From: Flavobacterium sp. SLB02 | GTDB lineage: Bacteria; Bacteroidota; Bacteroidia; Flavobacteriales; Flavobacteriaceae | DNA length: 64,000 nt | Assembly (NCBI RefSeq): GCF_009664855.1 | Contig: NZ_CP045928.1 | Coordinates: forward strand, 620,001-684,000 | Direction of reading: 5' to 3' | Shown here: positions 28,093-37,700 of the stretch, piece after piece | Position numbering within the stretch: the first letter of the stretch is position 1 | How the letters are laid out: every line of letters begins with the position of its first letter | The notes under the pieces: generated by a model | The model's input: the letters and a program-made list of their open reading frames with translations, nothing else | Databases searched by the model: none | Told to the model about the DNA's origin: nothing | Program-made: the position numbers and the translations under genes

Positions 28093-28869
28093 TCAATTTT
28101 TATTTGCTGCCCAAAATATAGAATTTCTTAAAAGGGTAGTGTAAGCTTCATTTTGAAACAATTCAGGCGAATGCCCCATAAAGATGTAAACATTACGGGA
28201 TTTAAAATGGTTGTTTGTCCAAATTACGGGATGATCGCCCATTTTTATTTTTGAATCAGGCTCATAAGTAGATTCATCTACTGAGCCTATGACCTGTACA
28301 TTTGACCGAGGGCTTTTATTATACGTATACCATTCTTCGGTATTCACAAAAAAGTTTGAAGGAACTCCTTTTGTTATAGGATGCAATGAATCTTCAATGT
28401 TTACTTTGGCTCTGGCGAAAGTGGGAATATAATCTAAAAACTTTATACCGCCCATAAAATCAGAAAACCATTGCCAGATTGGGTATCCGTCGAATTCGCC
28501 CAATAAAGTAGCATGATGTAATCCTACCCAGCCGCCTTTGCCATTATTCATATATTTCTCAAAAGCTTTCATAGATTCTTTGCTCCAGGTATAAGGAGGA
28601 TAATCCAGTTTTATAAAAACCTGATATTTTTTTAGAAGAGCTTCGTTTATTGTTTTAGTACTTTCGACATAATCAATAGTACAACTGCTATCGACAGCGA
28701 GTTTGTTTAGCCAGGGCTTTGCAGCCTTGGTAAAAGCCAGATGATGTCCGCCATTTTCGTATAAAACCAAAACTTTGAATTTTGATTTTTTTGACTTCTG
28801 GGCAGTACAATTGGTCTGAAAAAAGAAGCAGAATATTACCAAACAGATTACTAGTATCGAATTTTTCAT
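28093..28869 (-). CDS. ThuA-domain lipoprotein
   Basis: A 258-residue protein with a lipobox (FFQTNC, Cys21) and one ThuA-like, glutamine-amidotransferase-like domain (about 35-255; FKVLVLYENGGHHLAFTKAAKPW, GKGGWVGLHHATL, HPVIWTNNHFKSRNVYIFMGHSPELF). ThuA proteins occur in sugar utilisation loci, but no catalytic activity is established. It follows the LCIB-like gene by 20 bp on the same strand, so the two are probably cotranscribed. Confidence 0.85.
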   Translation of the reverse strand: MKNSILVICLVIFCFFFQTNCTAQKSKKSKFKVLVLYENGGHHLAFTKAAKPWLNKLAVDSSCTIDYVESTKTINEALLKKYQVFIKLDYPPYTWSKESMKAFEKYMNNGKGGWVGLHHATLLGEFDGYPIWQWFSDFMGGIKFLDYIPTFARAKVNIEDSLHPITKGVPSNFFVNTEEWYTYNKSPRSNVQVIGSVDESTYEPDSKIKMGDHPVIWTNNHFKSRNVYIFMGHSPELFQNEAYTTLLRNSIFWAANKN

Positions 28870-28889
28870 TGAATTATCAAATTGCTATT

Positions 28890-29636
28890 TTACTCATTGA
28901 TAGTCGCTATTACATTTTCTCTACGACCTGTTTTTAAATCAATGACTTCAAATTTTTTGGTAGAAGAAAAAGAACCTATATCGGTATCACTATTGATTAA
29001 AATGCCACCAACTAGAATAACGTATTTGCAATTGTATGTAGTAGCAGCAACTAATTCCTCAATGCGTTTATCGATCGAATCGTAGATTATTTCTGTGGCT
29101 TCATAAAGCGGTATTTCGGCTTTTAGGATTCTTTCTTTCTGTTTGAACAGGATTTGTTCAATACTATTCATCTGATAATCTATTTCTGTAATATGGCCTG
29201 GTTTGATAGTATTATTGATTAGTTTATGCAAAGCACCATTGGCTGCACCACAACAACCCGAAGGTTTATTTTGTCCAAAGCGATTAATCTCACCAATAAT
29301 TCCTTCTTTCGAAATACCAATATGTGGTCCGTAATAGATAAAAACGGCTCCGTCATCAGGAACATGACTCGCAAATGCCTGCATTCCAGTTAATCCCGTA
29401 AAAGGAAATCCGTCTAAACCTCCCATTTTAAAAGGGCCCAGAAATTCATTTGTTCGTACAGGATATTGAATACTATTTACATCATCACTGCAAATACTGT
29501 CTGCAAACATGATTTGCGCAGGTTCCAGATCTAGTTTTTCTTCTACATAATCAATGATTTTGTTCATAAAATCAATGGTAGTCAATGCATCAGGATAGTA
29601 TTTTCTAATAATTTCTAGTTTTTCTCTTTTTTTCAT
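28890..29636 (-). CDS. LCIB-family protein (beta-carbonic-anhydrase-like fold)
   Basis: A 248-residue protein resembling the limiting-CO2-inducible LCIB/LCIC proteins of algae. In that family a zinc ion is held by Cys-His-Cys, and some members interconvert CO2 and bicarbonate. Here the matching segments are ADSICSDDVN (Cys49), GLTGMQAFASHVPDDGAVFIYYGPHIGIS (His105; written as two overlapping motifs) and SGCCGAANGA (Cys128 or Cys129). A TTG start at 29645 is possible; the ATG at 29636 is chosen. Activity is not shown by sequence, since several family members are inactive. It precedes the ThuA lipoprotein gene. Confidence 0.75.
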   Translation of the reverse strand: MKKREKLEIIRKYYPDALTTIDFMNKIIDYVEEKLDLEPAQIMFADSICSDDVNSIQYPVRTNEFLGPFKMGGLDGFPFTGLTGMQAFASHVPDDGAVFIYYGPHIGISKEGIIGEINRFGQNKPSGCCGAANGALHKLINNTIKPGHITEIDYQMNSIEQILFKQKERILKAEIPLYEATEIIYDSIDKRIEELVAATTYNCKYVILVGGILINSDTDIGSFSSTKKFEVIDLKTGRRENVIATINE

Positions 29637-29820
29637 TCTCAACAAGGGTTAAAATTTTGCGGTATTGCAGTGTTAAGGAAAGATGCATAAGATCTTGAGA
29701 AGATCTTAATTCCGAGGAAAGAGTAAAGTTAAATAATTTATTAAAGAACTTATTGAACCTTATTTATTTTCTTATAAAGAATTTTAAGAAAGTAGGTTTG
29801 TATATTTATAAAATACTGAA

Positions 29821-29852
29821 ATTGTAGGGTTTAACTTTTTTTATTAAATTTG
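29821..29852 (+). promoter_or_regulatory. Promoter of the fatty acid desaturase gene
   Basis: ATTG (29821-29824), 20 nt, then TAAATTTG (29845-29852), a near-perfect Bacteroidetes promoter that ends 27 bp before the ATG. Confidence 0.6.
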
Positions 29853-29879
29853 ATATGACAATTTCTAGCAATACCTGTT

Positions 29880-30983
29880 ATGGAAAAATTAAAACGCCCG
29901 GTTTATGTCAAAGCGGGTACTGATGATTTTTTTAAAAAGATGCGCACAGAAGTGAACGAAACTATTTTACAAAATTCATCCTTGTACCTATTAAATATCG
30001 TTAAGTCAATAGGACTTTTAGTTCTCTTTTTCCTATTTTATTCCTGTATTTTGCTGTTTGGAAACAGTATTTCTTTATTATTTCTTTTTTATATTTTGTG
30101 CGGGATTACCATGATTGTGCTTTTTATCAATGCATTTCATGATGCGGCACATGGGGCATTGTTTAAGAAATCAAAGCATAACGAATGGTTTATGTATGTA
30201 CTGGAATTATTTGGCGGTAATCATTGGCTCTGGACACGCCGCCACATTAATCTTCATCATGCTTATCCTAATGTTCCCGATTGGGATATTGATATTAAAC
30301 AAAGTGATATCATCAGGATTTTTCCCAGTAGTCCGTTGTTTCATTATCACAAGTACCAGCATATTTATATGTGGCTTATTTATCCTTTTTATAGTTTGAA
30401 CTGGATTTATGTAAGGGATTTTAAAGACTTCTTTGGAAATAAGGATAATTACGTAAAAAAAGTAGTAGATAAAATTCCTCAAAGAGAAGTGCTGAGGTTG
30501 TTTGCAGCGAAAATCATCAACCTTGCTTATTTGCTCTTTATTCCAATATTCGTCCTAAATCAGCCGTGGCATATTATTTTAGCAGCCTGGTTGGCCATGC
30601 ATTTGTGCGGAAGCATGTTGGGAGTTGTAGCTCTTGTTTCGACACATGTAGATGAAGATGCTCATTTTCCTGTTACTGATCATGAAGGAAATCTTTCGGC
30701 TACCTGGGCAATGCATCAAATGATTGTAACAAAAGATTTTAGTACCAATAGTAAATTAGCCAATTTTTTGTACGGAGGTTTTACACATCATGTTGCACAT
30801 CATCTATTCCCTGGCGTTGGACATACTTATTACCCTTATATTACACCAATTATAAAACGTTATGCCAGGGAGTATAATCTTCCTTATACCTCATATCCCT
30901 TTTATCATGCCGTTCGCTCGCACTTTCGAATGCTTAAAAGCAAAGGCACAAAGGAAAATATTATGATGACCGGTGAGATCTGA
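29880..30983 (+). CDS. Membrane fatty acid desaturase
   Basis: A 367-residue membrane di-iron desaturase that puts a double bond into an acyl chain. The three histidine boxes are HDAAH (His87/His91), RHINLHH (His122/126/127) and HHVAHH (303-308). Hydrophobic segments at about 38-85 and 175-235 fit the four-span topology. The N-terminus MEKLKRPVYVKAG and the absence of a cytochrome b5 domain suggest a stand-alone acyl-lipid or acyl-CoA desaturase that uses ferredoxin or a separate reductase. The position of the double bond cannot be told. It is monocistronic with its own promoter. Confidence 0.9.
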   Translation: MEKLKRPVYVKAGTDDFFKKMRTEVNETILQNSSLYLLNIVKSIGLLVLFFLFYSCILLFGNSISLLFLFYILCGITMIVLFINAFHDAAHGALFKKSKHNEWFMYVLELFGGNHWLWTRRHINLHHAYPNVPDWDIDIKQSDIIRIFPSSPLFHYHKYQHIYMWLIYPFYSLNWIYVRDFKDFFGNKDNYVKKVVDKIPQREVLRLFAAKIINLAYLLFIPIFVLNQPWHIILAAWLAMHLCGSMLGVVALVSTHVDEDAHFPVTDHEGNLSATWAMHQMIVTKDFSTNSKLANFLYGGFTHHVAHHLFPGVGHTYYPYITPIIKRYAREYNLPYTSYPFYHAVRSHFRMLKSKGTKENIMMTGEI

Positions 30984-31233
30984 TATTTGATTTTGGATTT
31001 ATCTTATATTGTTGATTTTTAAGACCTCTTTTCTTCTTTTTTGTGAGTTTTTGATAAACAGTTGTGAAAAAATAATCAGCTTTGTAATAAGTAACCCTTA
31101 ATTGTAATAATTGTACGGCTTATTCCGCTTATTTTTAAGAAATGAGTAATTCATCGGACAATTTTGTTTTTCGTCGATATTTCAGGCAATTTTAATTCAG
31201 AATTAATACATATATTCGCAAAAATTTTCGCGA

Positions 31234-31935
31234 ATGAAAGTAATATTACACGTATTAATATTGGGTTGTTTTTTTAACGTTGCACTTTACGGACAAAACG
31301 AGACCAATATCACTTATGGGCTCAAGCTTGGCGGGCTATTCTCTCAAATTAGCAATCTGCCGGAAAGTATTAAAGGCCGTGACAATACTTTCGACAATAG
31401 TGTGATGGAAAGTAAAGGCGGATACGGACTTGAAGGCGGCTTTTTTTTAAATTGCAAACTTTATGATACCCGTGTGGCAATCCAGCCTGAAATTTTATTC
31501 AGACAATCGGGAGAAACGGTCAATTATCACGATGCTACAGGAAAAGAGTTTGAGTTAGGACTTCACTATTCTTATCTGCAAATTGGTGCTTTGTACAAGG
31601 TATATCCTTACGAAGGGCTAAATTTAGGTTTTGGTGCATTTTATGGCATCAGTTTATCTTCTAATAATCTTACTTACAAATCCAACGAAGCCGGAGGAAT
31701 GTACGATGTTGCGACCAGACAATTTTATAAAGATGGTCTTGACGGTACAGATGATTTCTCCTTGTGTTTTGCCCTGGGGTATGAATTGCATCAGAGTATC
31801 CACTTCGATTTACGTTACTATTTAGGCGTAAAAGATGTCGTAAAAAGTAATTCTTCCTCCTTTCAGTTTATCGAAAATCAAAATAAAAGCAGTGTCATTT
31901 GCTTCTCTTTAGGTTATAGTTTTCATCAATGGTAA
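31234..31935 (+). CDS. Outer membrane beta-barrel protein (PorT-like), first of a pair
   Basis: A 233-residue protein with a signal peptide (MKVILHVLILGCFFNVALYGQ) and alternating strands typical of small Bacteroidetes barrels (ITYGLKLGGLFSQISNLP, VAIQPEILFRQSGETVNYHD, FDLRYYLGVKDVV, VICFSLGYSFHQW). It is homologous to the next gene (same ITYGL..GG..S..SNLP start and same GYSF end). It is first in a same-strand run leading to the RHS giant. It may be a surface or assembly partner of that system (inference from position). Confidence 0.8.
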   Translation: MKVILHVLILGCFFNVALYGQNETNITYGLKLGGLFSQISNLPESIKGRDNTFDNSVMESKGGYGLEGGFFLNCKLYDTRVAIQPEILFRQSGETVNYHDATGKEFELGLHYSYLQIGALYKVYPYEGLNLGFGAFYGISLSSNNLTYKSNEAGGMYDVATRQFYKDGLDGTDDFSLCFALGYELHQSIHFDLRYYLGVKDVVKSNSSSFQFIENQNKSSVICFSLGYSFHQW

Positions 31936-31949
31936 TTTCAATAAAAAAC

Positions 31950-32681
31950 ATGAAAAAAATTATTTTGCTTCTTTTATTAGTAAGCACAAAATCGCTGTTT
32001 GCACAAGGTGACAGAGAGATAACTTATGGTCTTTTTGCAGGAGGAATTTATTCTACCATGTCTAATCTTCCAGATGTAATTGTACCAAAAGGAATTTACG
32101 AAGGATATACTCTAAAAGAAGAAGGTAAGTTTGGCGGTACTGCAGGTATTATGATCAACTGGAAATATCCGTATGCTAAAGTGAGTATCCAGACCGAATT
32201 GTCGTATTCAGGACAGAGTACCGATTTGAAATATGAAGATATCAAAGGATTAAAATATAAAATGACATTTGGATACAGTTATCTGAATGTCGGTGCACAA
32301 TTTAAATATTATCCTGTTGAAGGATTTTATATTGGTGCGGGACCTTACGTAGGATTTAATATTGCCAGCGATAATATAAAATACAGTTCGAATGCCCAGG
32401 AAATATTTGCTGATTCAGGTACTTATTTTGAGCCGGATGCCAATGTGCAAAAAGTTTTGAAAGAATCTCTAACTGGGAAAAACTATTTCTACGGTATGCT
32501 TTCTGCCGGATATGAGTTCAATTCGAGACTTTCTGTAGGAGCGCGTTACACTTTAGGACTTACAGATGCTTTGACTACCGAGGAAAACGGACATCGTTAC
32601 AGCGAGAATAAAAACAAGATCAATAGTATGTCGCTCATTATTGGTTACTCTTTTGATTTTGATGATTTAGCCAATTTCTAA
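31950..32681 (+). CDS. Outer membrane beta-barrel protein (PorT-like), second of a pair
   Basis: A 243-residue paralogue of the preceding barrel. The signal peptide is MKKIILLLLLVSTKSLFAQ, followed by ITYGLFAGGIYSTMSNLP, VSIQTELSYSGQSTDLKYED and SLIIGYSFDFDD. ATG 31950 is chosen over the in-frame ATG at 31929 because it starts exactly at the signal peptide and avoids overlap with the previous gene, leaving a 14-bp gap. The close spacing indicates one operon. Function is unknown beyond the barrel fold. Confidence 0.8.
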   Translation: MKKIILLLLLVSTKSLFAQGDREITYGLFAGGIYSTMSNLPDVIVPKGIYEGYTLKEEGKFGGTAGIMINWKYPYAKVSIQTELSYSGQSTDLKYEDIKGLKYKMTFGYSYLNVGAQFKYYPVEGFYIGAGPYVGFNIASDNIKYSSNAQEIFADSGTYFEPDANVQKVLKESLTGKNYFYGMLSAGYEFNSRLSVGARYTLGLTDALTTEENGHRYSENKNKINSMSLIIGYSFDFDDLANF

Positions 32682-32713
32682 ATAGTCGCTCATCATTTTA
32701 AAAACATAAAATT

Positions 32714-34678
32714 ATGTACAGAAAGATTTTTTTAATATCCGCTTTTGTAACCTTATTGACGAGTAATTTAATTTTTTCTCAGCAAAAAGCAGTACCCGGA
32801 TTAGTTGAAGAACCACAATTTTGGATTAAATCCCAAAATAATGGTGAGGCGTATTATTGGGAAAGTCTGACAAAGAAGGAAGCCAAAATATCAGGCCGAA
32901 AACATAATGGAGCAGTTTTTAATTTTAATCCCAGTATTGTTTTTGACAGCACACAAGATTCACTGATTTTACCTCTGGGAATAGAAAGCAAAAGAAAACA
33001 AACCCTGTTTATGGTCTACAAAGTAAAAGACAGTTTGAAAGAACAATTTTTATGGACGATAAACGATACTAAAAAAACACTTTCTGTAGCGACCAATAAA
33101 CGTTTGGTCGATTTAAAAAAATACTCCTATCAAACCTATCAGGAGAAAATTAAACCCAACAAAGCCAATATTCATTTCTTTCAGCAAAATGTAACGGATA
33201 GTGTTGCAAAGTTATCGTTGCTTACTATTGGTCAAAAGTCAAGATTTGAAAAATTACCACCCGAAGAATTCAAAGGAAATATCAGCGAGATTTTAGTCTA
33301 TAACAGGGTTTTGTCAGGTATGGAAACTCAAAAAGTAGCAAGTTATCTTGCGGTGAAATATGGTATTTCACTCTCGCAGTTTGATATCAAAAATTATCTC
33401 AATAGTAAAGGGCAAACCATTTGGGATATCAATCAACATAAAGGATTTGAAAATTCAATTACTGCAGTGGGTCGTGATAATGCCAGCGGATTATTGCAAC
33501 CAAAAAGCAGTAATATGGTCGATGAAGGACTCCTGACTATTGGACTTAAAAGTAAATCGAATACCATTCCGGATAATTATTTTGCTTTTTGGAGTGATAA
33601 CGGAAAAAATCTTCTGGTAAAAAAACAAGAACAAGGAGAACCAATTGGAATCGCCAAAGAATGGCAGCTGGATTTTACCAACCCAACTGATTTAAGTCTT
33701 GACTGGACACTGAATCCAAAATTCATAAAAGGCACTTTGCCCAAAGATACTTACTTCTGGTTGCTAGTAGACTATTCCGGCAAAGGAACTTATGACGAGA
33801 AAGATTCAGAATACATTCGATTGGCCAGTACTTCGAGTCAGGAAAAACTGGTGTTGAATGATTTTAACTGGGACAAACAAAAATCTGGCAAAGCCAAATT
33901 TACCCTGAAAGTCGCCCCTGAAATGTTCAGCCGTGTCTGGATTACAGAGGCAACCTGTGGTGTTTTAGGATCAGGACAATTAAATTATTCTATAGAAGGC
34001 GGTGAAGCGCCATTTACCGTTACGGTAAAAAAAGAAGGCAGTGAAGTTGCGGTAAAACAATGGAATCAGGCCGCAAAAAGCGCAACAGGCGTGCAGCTTT
34101 CATCAGGAACTTATGATTATATTGTAAGGGATGCAAAAGGAAATTTGTACTCAGAAACTGTTTTTGTTGCCGATAAAGAGGGAACATTCCCAAACCTGAA
34201 ATCAGATTATTTATTAAAAGACGGTAAGGCCATAACGCTAGATGCAAGCAAAGATCTTCCTGCGGGTAATTATCAATACCAATGGTTTTACGAAGGAGAT
34301 TTTATAGACGATAATCCAAAAATACTCATCGATCAGCCCGGAGAATATGAACTTAGATTGATAAACGATCAGGAATGTAAAACGGCTACCAAAATTGCCG
34401 TTGCTACAGATGGAAAAGAAATAACAGATGCAAGCGTACTTATTTTGTACCCCAACCCAACTACAGACGGTCATTTTTCTCTTGCAATGCAATTCCCAAA
34501 AAAGACAAATGCCAACATTAGTATTTATACGCCAAGCGGTTCACTTTTAAAACAAAAACAATTCAGCCAAATCGAAACTTATTTGTATCAAGATGTTATA
34601 AAAAGTGCTTCAGGAATGTATTTAATAAGCGTAAGTTCAGATTTCGGAACCAAAACTTTCAAAGTGATTGTGAAGTAA
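32714..34678 (+). CDS. T9SS type A sorting-domain protein with concanavalin-like N-terminal region
   Basis: A 654-residue secreted protein. A signal peptide ending near FSQQK is followed by a lectin/LamG-like region (about 30-215; PQFWIKSQNNGEAYYWES and GNISEILVYNRVLSGMETQKVASYLAVKY, a pattern common in Bacteroidetes surface proteins), further beta domains, and a C-terminal type IX secretion signal (about 577-654; ILYPNPTTDGHFSLAMQF, then SASGMYLISVSS, ending KTFKVIVK). It should cross the outer membrane through T9SS and be anchored or released. It lies 83 bp before the RHS giant on the same strand, so it may display or assist it. Confidence 0.85.
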   Translation: MYRKIFLISAFVTLLTSNLIFSQQKAVPGLVEEPQFWIKSQNNGEAYYWESLTKKEAKISGRKHNGAVFNFNPSIVFDSTQDSLILPLGIESKRKQTLFMVYKVKDSLKEQFLWTINDTKKTLSVATNKRLVDLKKYSYQTYQEKIKPNKANIHFFQQNVTDSVAKLSLLTIGQKSRFEKLPPEEFKGNISEILVYNRVLSGMETQKVASYLAVKYGISLSQFDIKNYLNSKGQTIWDINQHKGFENSITAVGRDNASGLLQPKSSNMVDEGLLTIGLKSKSNTIPDNYFAFWSDNGKNLLVKKQEQGEPIGIAKEWQLDFTNPTDLSLDWTLNPKFIKGTLPKDTYFWLLVDYSGKGTYDEKDSEYIRLASTSSQEKLVLNDFNWDKQKSGKAKFTLKVAPEMFSRVWITEATCGVLGSGQLNYSIEGGEAPFTVTVKKEGSEVAVKQWNQAAKSATGVQLSSGTYDYIVRDAKGNLYSETVFVADKEGTFPNLKSDYLLKDGKAITLDASKDLPAGNYQYQWFYEGDFIDDNPKILIDQPGEYELRLINDQECKTATKIAVATDGKEITDASVLILYPNPTTDGHFSLAMQFPKKTNANISIYTPSGSLLKQKQFSQIETYLYQDVIKSASGMYLISVSSDFGTKTFKVIVK

Positions 34679-34761
34679 TTCAAACGTATCTCATCAAAAG
34701 ATAATACGAATTAGACTTGGAAAAAATAGACAGATTGCCCCATAATTGATTACCCTACTTT

Positions 34762-37700
34762 ATGAAAAATAAAATTATAATACTGGTATTTTTAATAGGT
34801 TCTTTTTTGTTTGCCGCCAATTTTGGCCCCTACAAAATAGCCTCTTTATTTACTCAAGGTAATGCTGAGAACGAATTGGTTATTGAAAAAGCAAAAGCAG
34901 ATTCGATCGCAATTCTTAAAAACGAAACTAAAGATACAAAATCATTTAGTGCAGATATTGCTGAGGGAATTATCGGGATCAGGGATGAATCTGATATTGA
35001 TGATGCCTACGATAATGTCTTTCATCTTAAAGTGGATGCTTTGCCTTCTAACGGAGAAAATGTGTATCTGCAATATGAATTGTACGGATACAATCAGGCA
35101 GCTTCTATTTCGAGAAGTTTAAACAACCAACCCAGTATTGGAGGACAATTTGTATCGCAAAATAACCACTGGAGCAAACAATCGGAGTTGCTTTCAGAAA
35201 AATCATTGCGTGAAGGTGACAACGTTGTATTGTTTACAGCCCCTGAAGGAATTTCAAATTCTTATAGAATAAAAAATGTTCGTATTGTTTATAAAACTGC
35301 TCTGGCTCCGACTGACTTTACTTTATTAAAATCAGATAACAAACTCTATATCAAAGGAACTAATTTTCCTTCTCAAATCAGAAGAATGACTATTGGCGGA
35401 ATTTCGATTGATGTCAATCAGCCGGAATTCGAATTGGTTTTAGACGCGGCAACTACAGGAAAATCAATTTTGGTAACCAAAGAAACGACAACCGGCGTTA
35501 TCGTAAATGAGAAATTAGAGTTCAGTCAATTTTTGAAAGTTACGGGTTACAGACCGCTGGAAAATGCTAAAGAACGTATTGCTAAAACCATCAACTTTGA
35601 AACAGTAAATACATTAGATTACAAAGCGTTTTCGGCAGTTTTTCCTGTTGGAGCTTTAAAAAGTAATGTAAAAGTATCAGTAAGGGGACTTCGAAAAATA
35701 GACATTGCCCCGCTAAATTCTGCTATGGTAAATGTTACGGGAACCAATGCAGGTTTCAGGTTATTGCCACACGGAACCATTTTCGAGAAAGCCGTAACCT
35801 TGTCATTACCTTACGATAAAAAAACAATCCCGGAAGGTTATACAGAGAAAGACATCAACGTATTTTATTTTGATGAAAATAAAAGATTGTGGCAGGAAGT
35901 AACCAAAGATTCACTGGATATCAAACAAGGAATTATAAAGGCGAAAACCACTCATTTTACCGATTTTATTGCCGGAATTATAAAAATGCCCGAATCTCCA
36001 GAAACTTCAGGTTATACCCCAACAAGCATCAAAGATTTAAAAGCGGCGAGTCCACTCGTAGGGATTCAGTCTATTGCGCCGCCTTCGGCCAACGGAAGAG
36101 GAACAGCAAGCACTGGATTTTCGATCGTGATTCCAAACGGAAGAGGCGGTATGCAGCCTTCTTTTAACCTGCAATATGATAGTGATGGCGGTCATAGCTG
36201 GGCAGGTATGGGCTGGGATATTTCAGCACCTGCAGTAAGTATCGAAACCCGTTGGGGAGCACCACGATACGATGCATCAAAAGAAACTGAAACTTATGCA
36301 ATTGCAGGAGAACAATTAATCCCCAATTCGCACAGAGCTGAATGGGTAGGAAGAACAACCGACAAACAGTTTTATCCAAGACGTGAAGGCGCATTCCAGC
36401 AAATTATTCGTAAAGGATCCTCTCCTAAAAATTATTATTGGGTCGTAAAGGACAAAAGCGGAGTGGCCAGTTACTATGGAGGAAACGCATCAGGACTTTC
36501 AACCGATGCCATTTTGCAGGATGGGTCCGGAAATATTGGGCATTGGGCGCTATGTCTTCAGGTCGATCTAAAAGGAAATACAGTTGAATACGAATACGAT
36601 AAAAAAGACGGAGAACTATATCTTAAAAAAGTTTATTATACCGGTTTTGATTCCCAAAAAGGAAACTACAGCGTTACTTTTGTAAAAAATGCTGATTTAG
36701 GAGAAGCTAACCGTGCAGATGTAGAGGTTTCGGCAAGATTAGGTTTCAAACAGCTGAACAATCAATTATTACGCAAAATAGAAGTACGCTACAAAGACGA
36801 TATGATTCGCAGTTATGAGCTGAAATACAAAGAGGGCGCTTTTAAGAAAACATTGCTTGAATCAATTTCTGAATATGATTCTGAATCAAAATTATTTTAC
36901 ACCAATACGCTGGATTATTTTGATGATGTTCGTGATGCTTCAGGGAAATATATTCCGTTTGGGCCCGAGCAGAATTGGAGTGTGCCTGATGATCATTTAA
37001 AAAATAACATTTTACCGAATGTTGATGTATCAGGAAAACATACGCTGGGAAATAGTTCGAATGGTAAATCGGCGGGAATAAATTATCGAATTGGAGTTGG
37101 GTTATCTGCCGATTCTGGAAATTTTAAGCAAAATACTGTAGGGGCGCATGGTGGAAATAGTTGGGGATCCTCTGAAACTATTGTAACCCTGGAAGATTTA
37201 GATGGCGATCAGCTTCCGGACAAAGTATTTAGAAAAGGAGATAATGTGTATTATCGAAAAAATCTTTCTAATCAGGGAACGAATGGTTTTGGAGAAATTC
37301 AGGAAATATCATTAAATAATATAGGAAACTCATCCAGTAAAACTTTCAATTGGGGAGTAGATTTAGTTATAGGATATTCAAAAGTTAGTGCTAGTGTTGG
37401 TTTTGATAAACAATATACCAACAGCAAAACAAAAAGTTATTTTATGGACTTTAACGGTGACGGACTAGTTGACTTTGCCAATAACGGGCAGGTTTATTAC
37501 AACCGTTTAGTTAATGGAGTTCCAACTTTTAAACCAGGCAGTACAGGAACACCTTCGCCGGTTTCAGGAGATGGAGAACTTACTTTGAGTTTTCCGGCTC
37601 CGGCAATGACTTTTGAAGAAATGCAGGTCAAAAACCCGTTGCATGATGTGGTTCGTATGTGGGAAGCACCTGTAACCGGGCAGATTAAAGTATCCCATAC

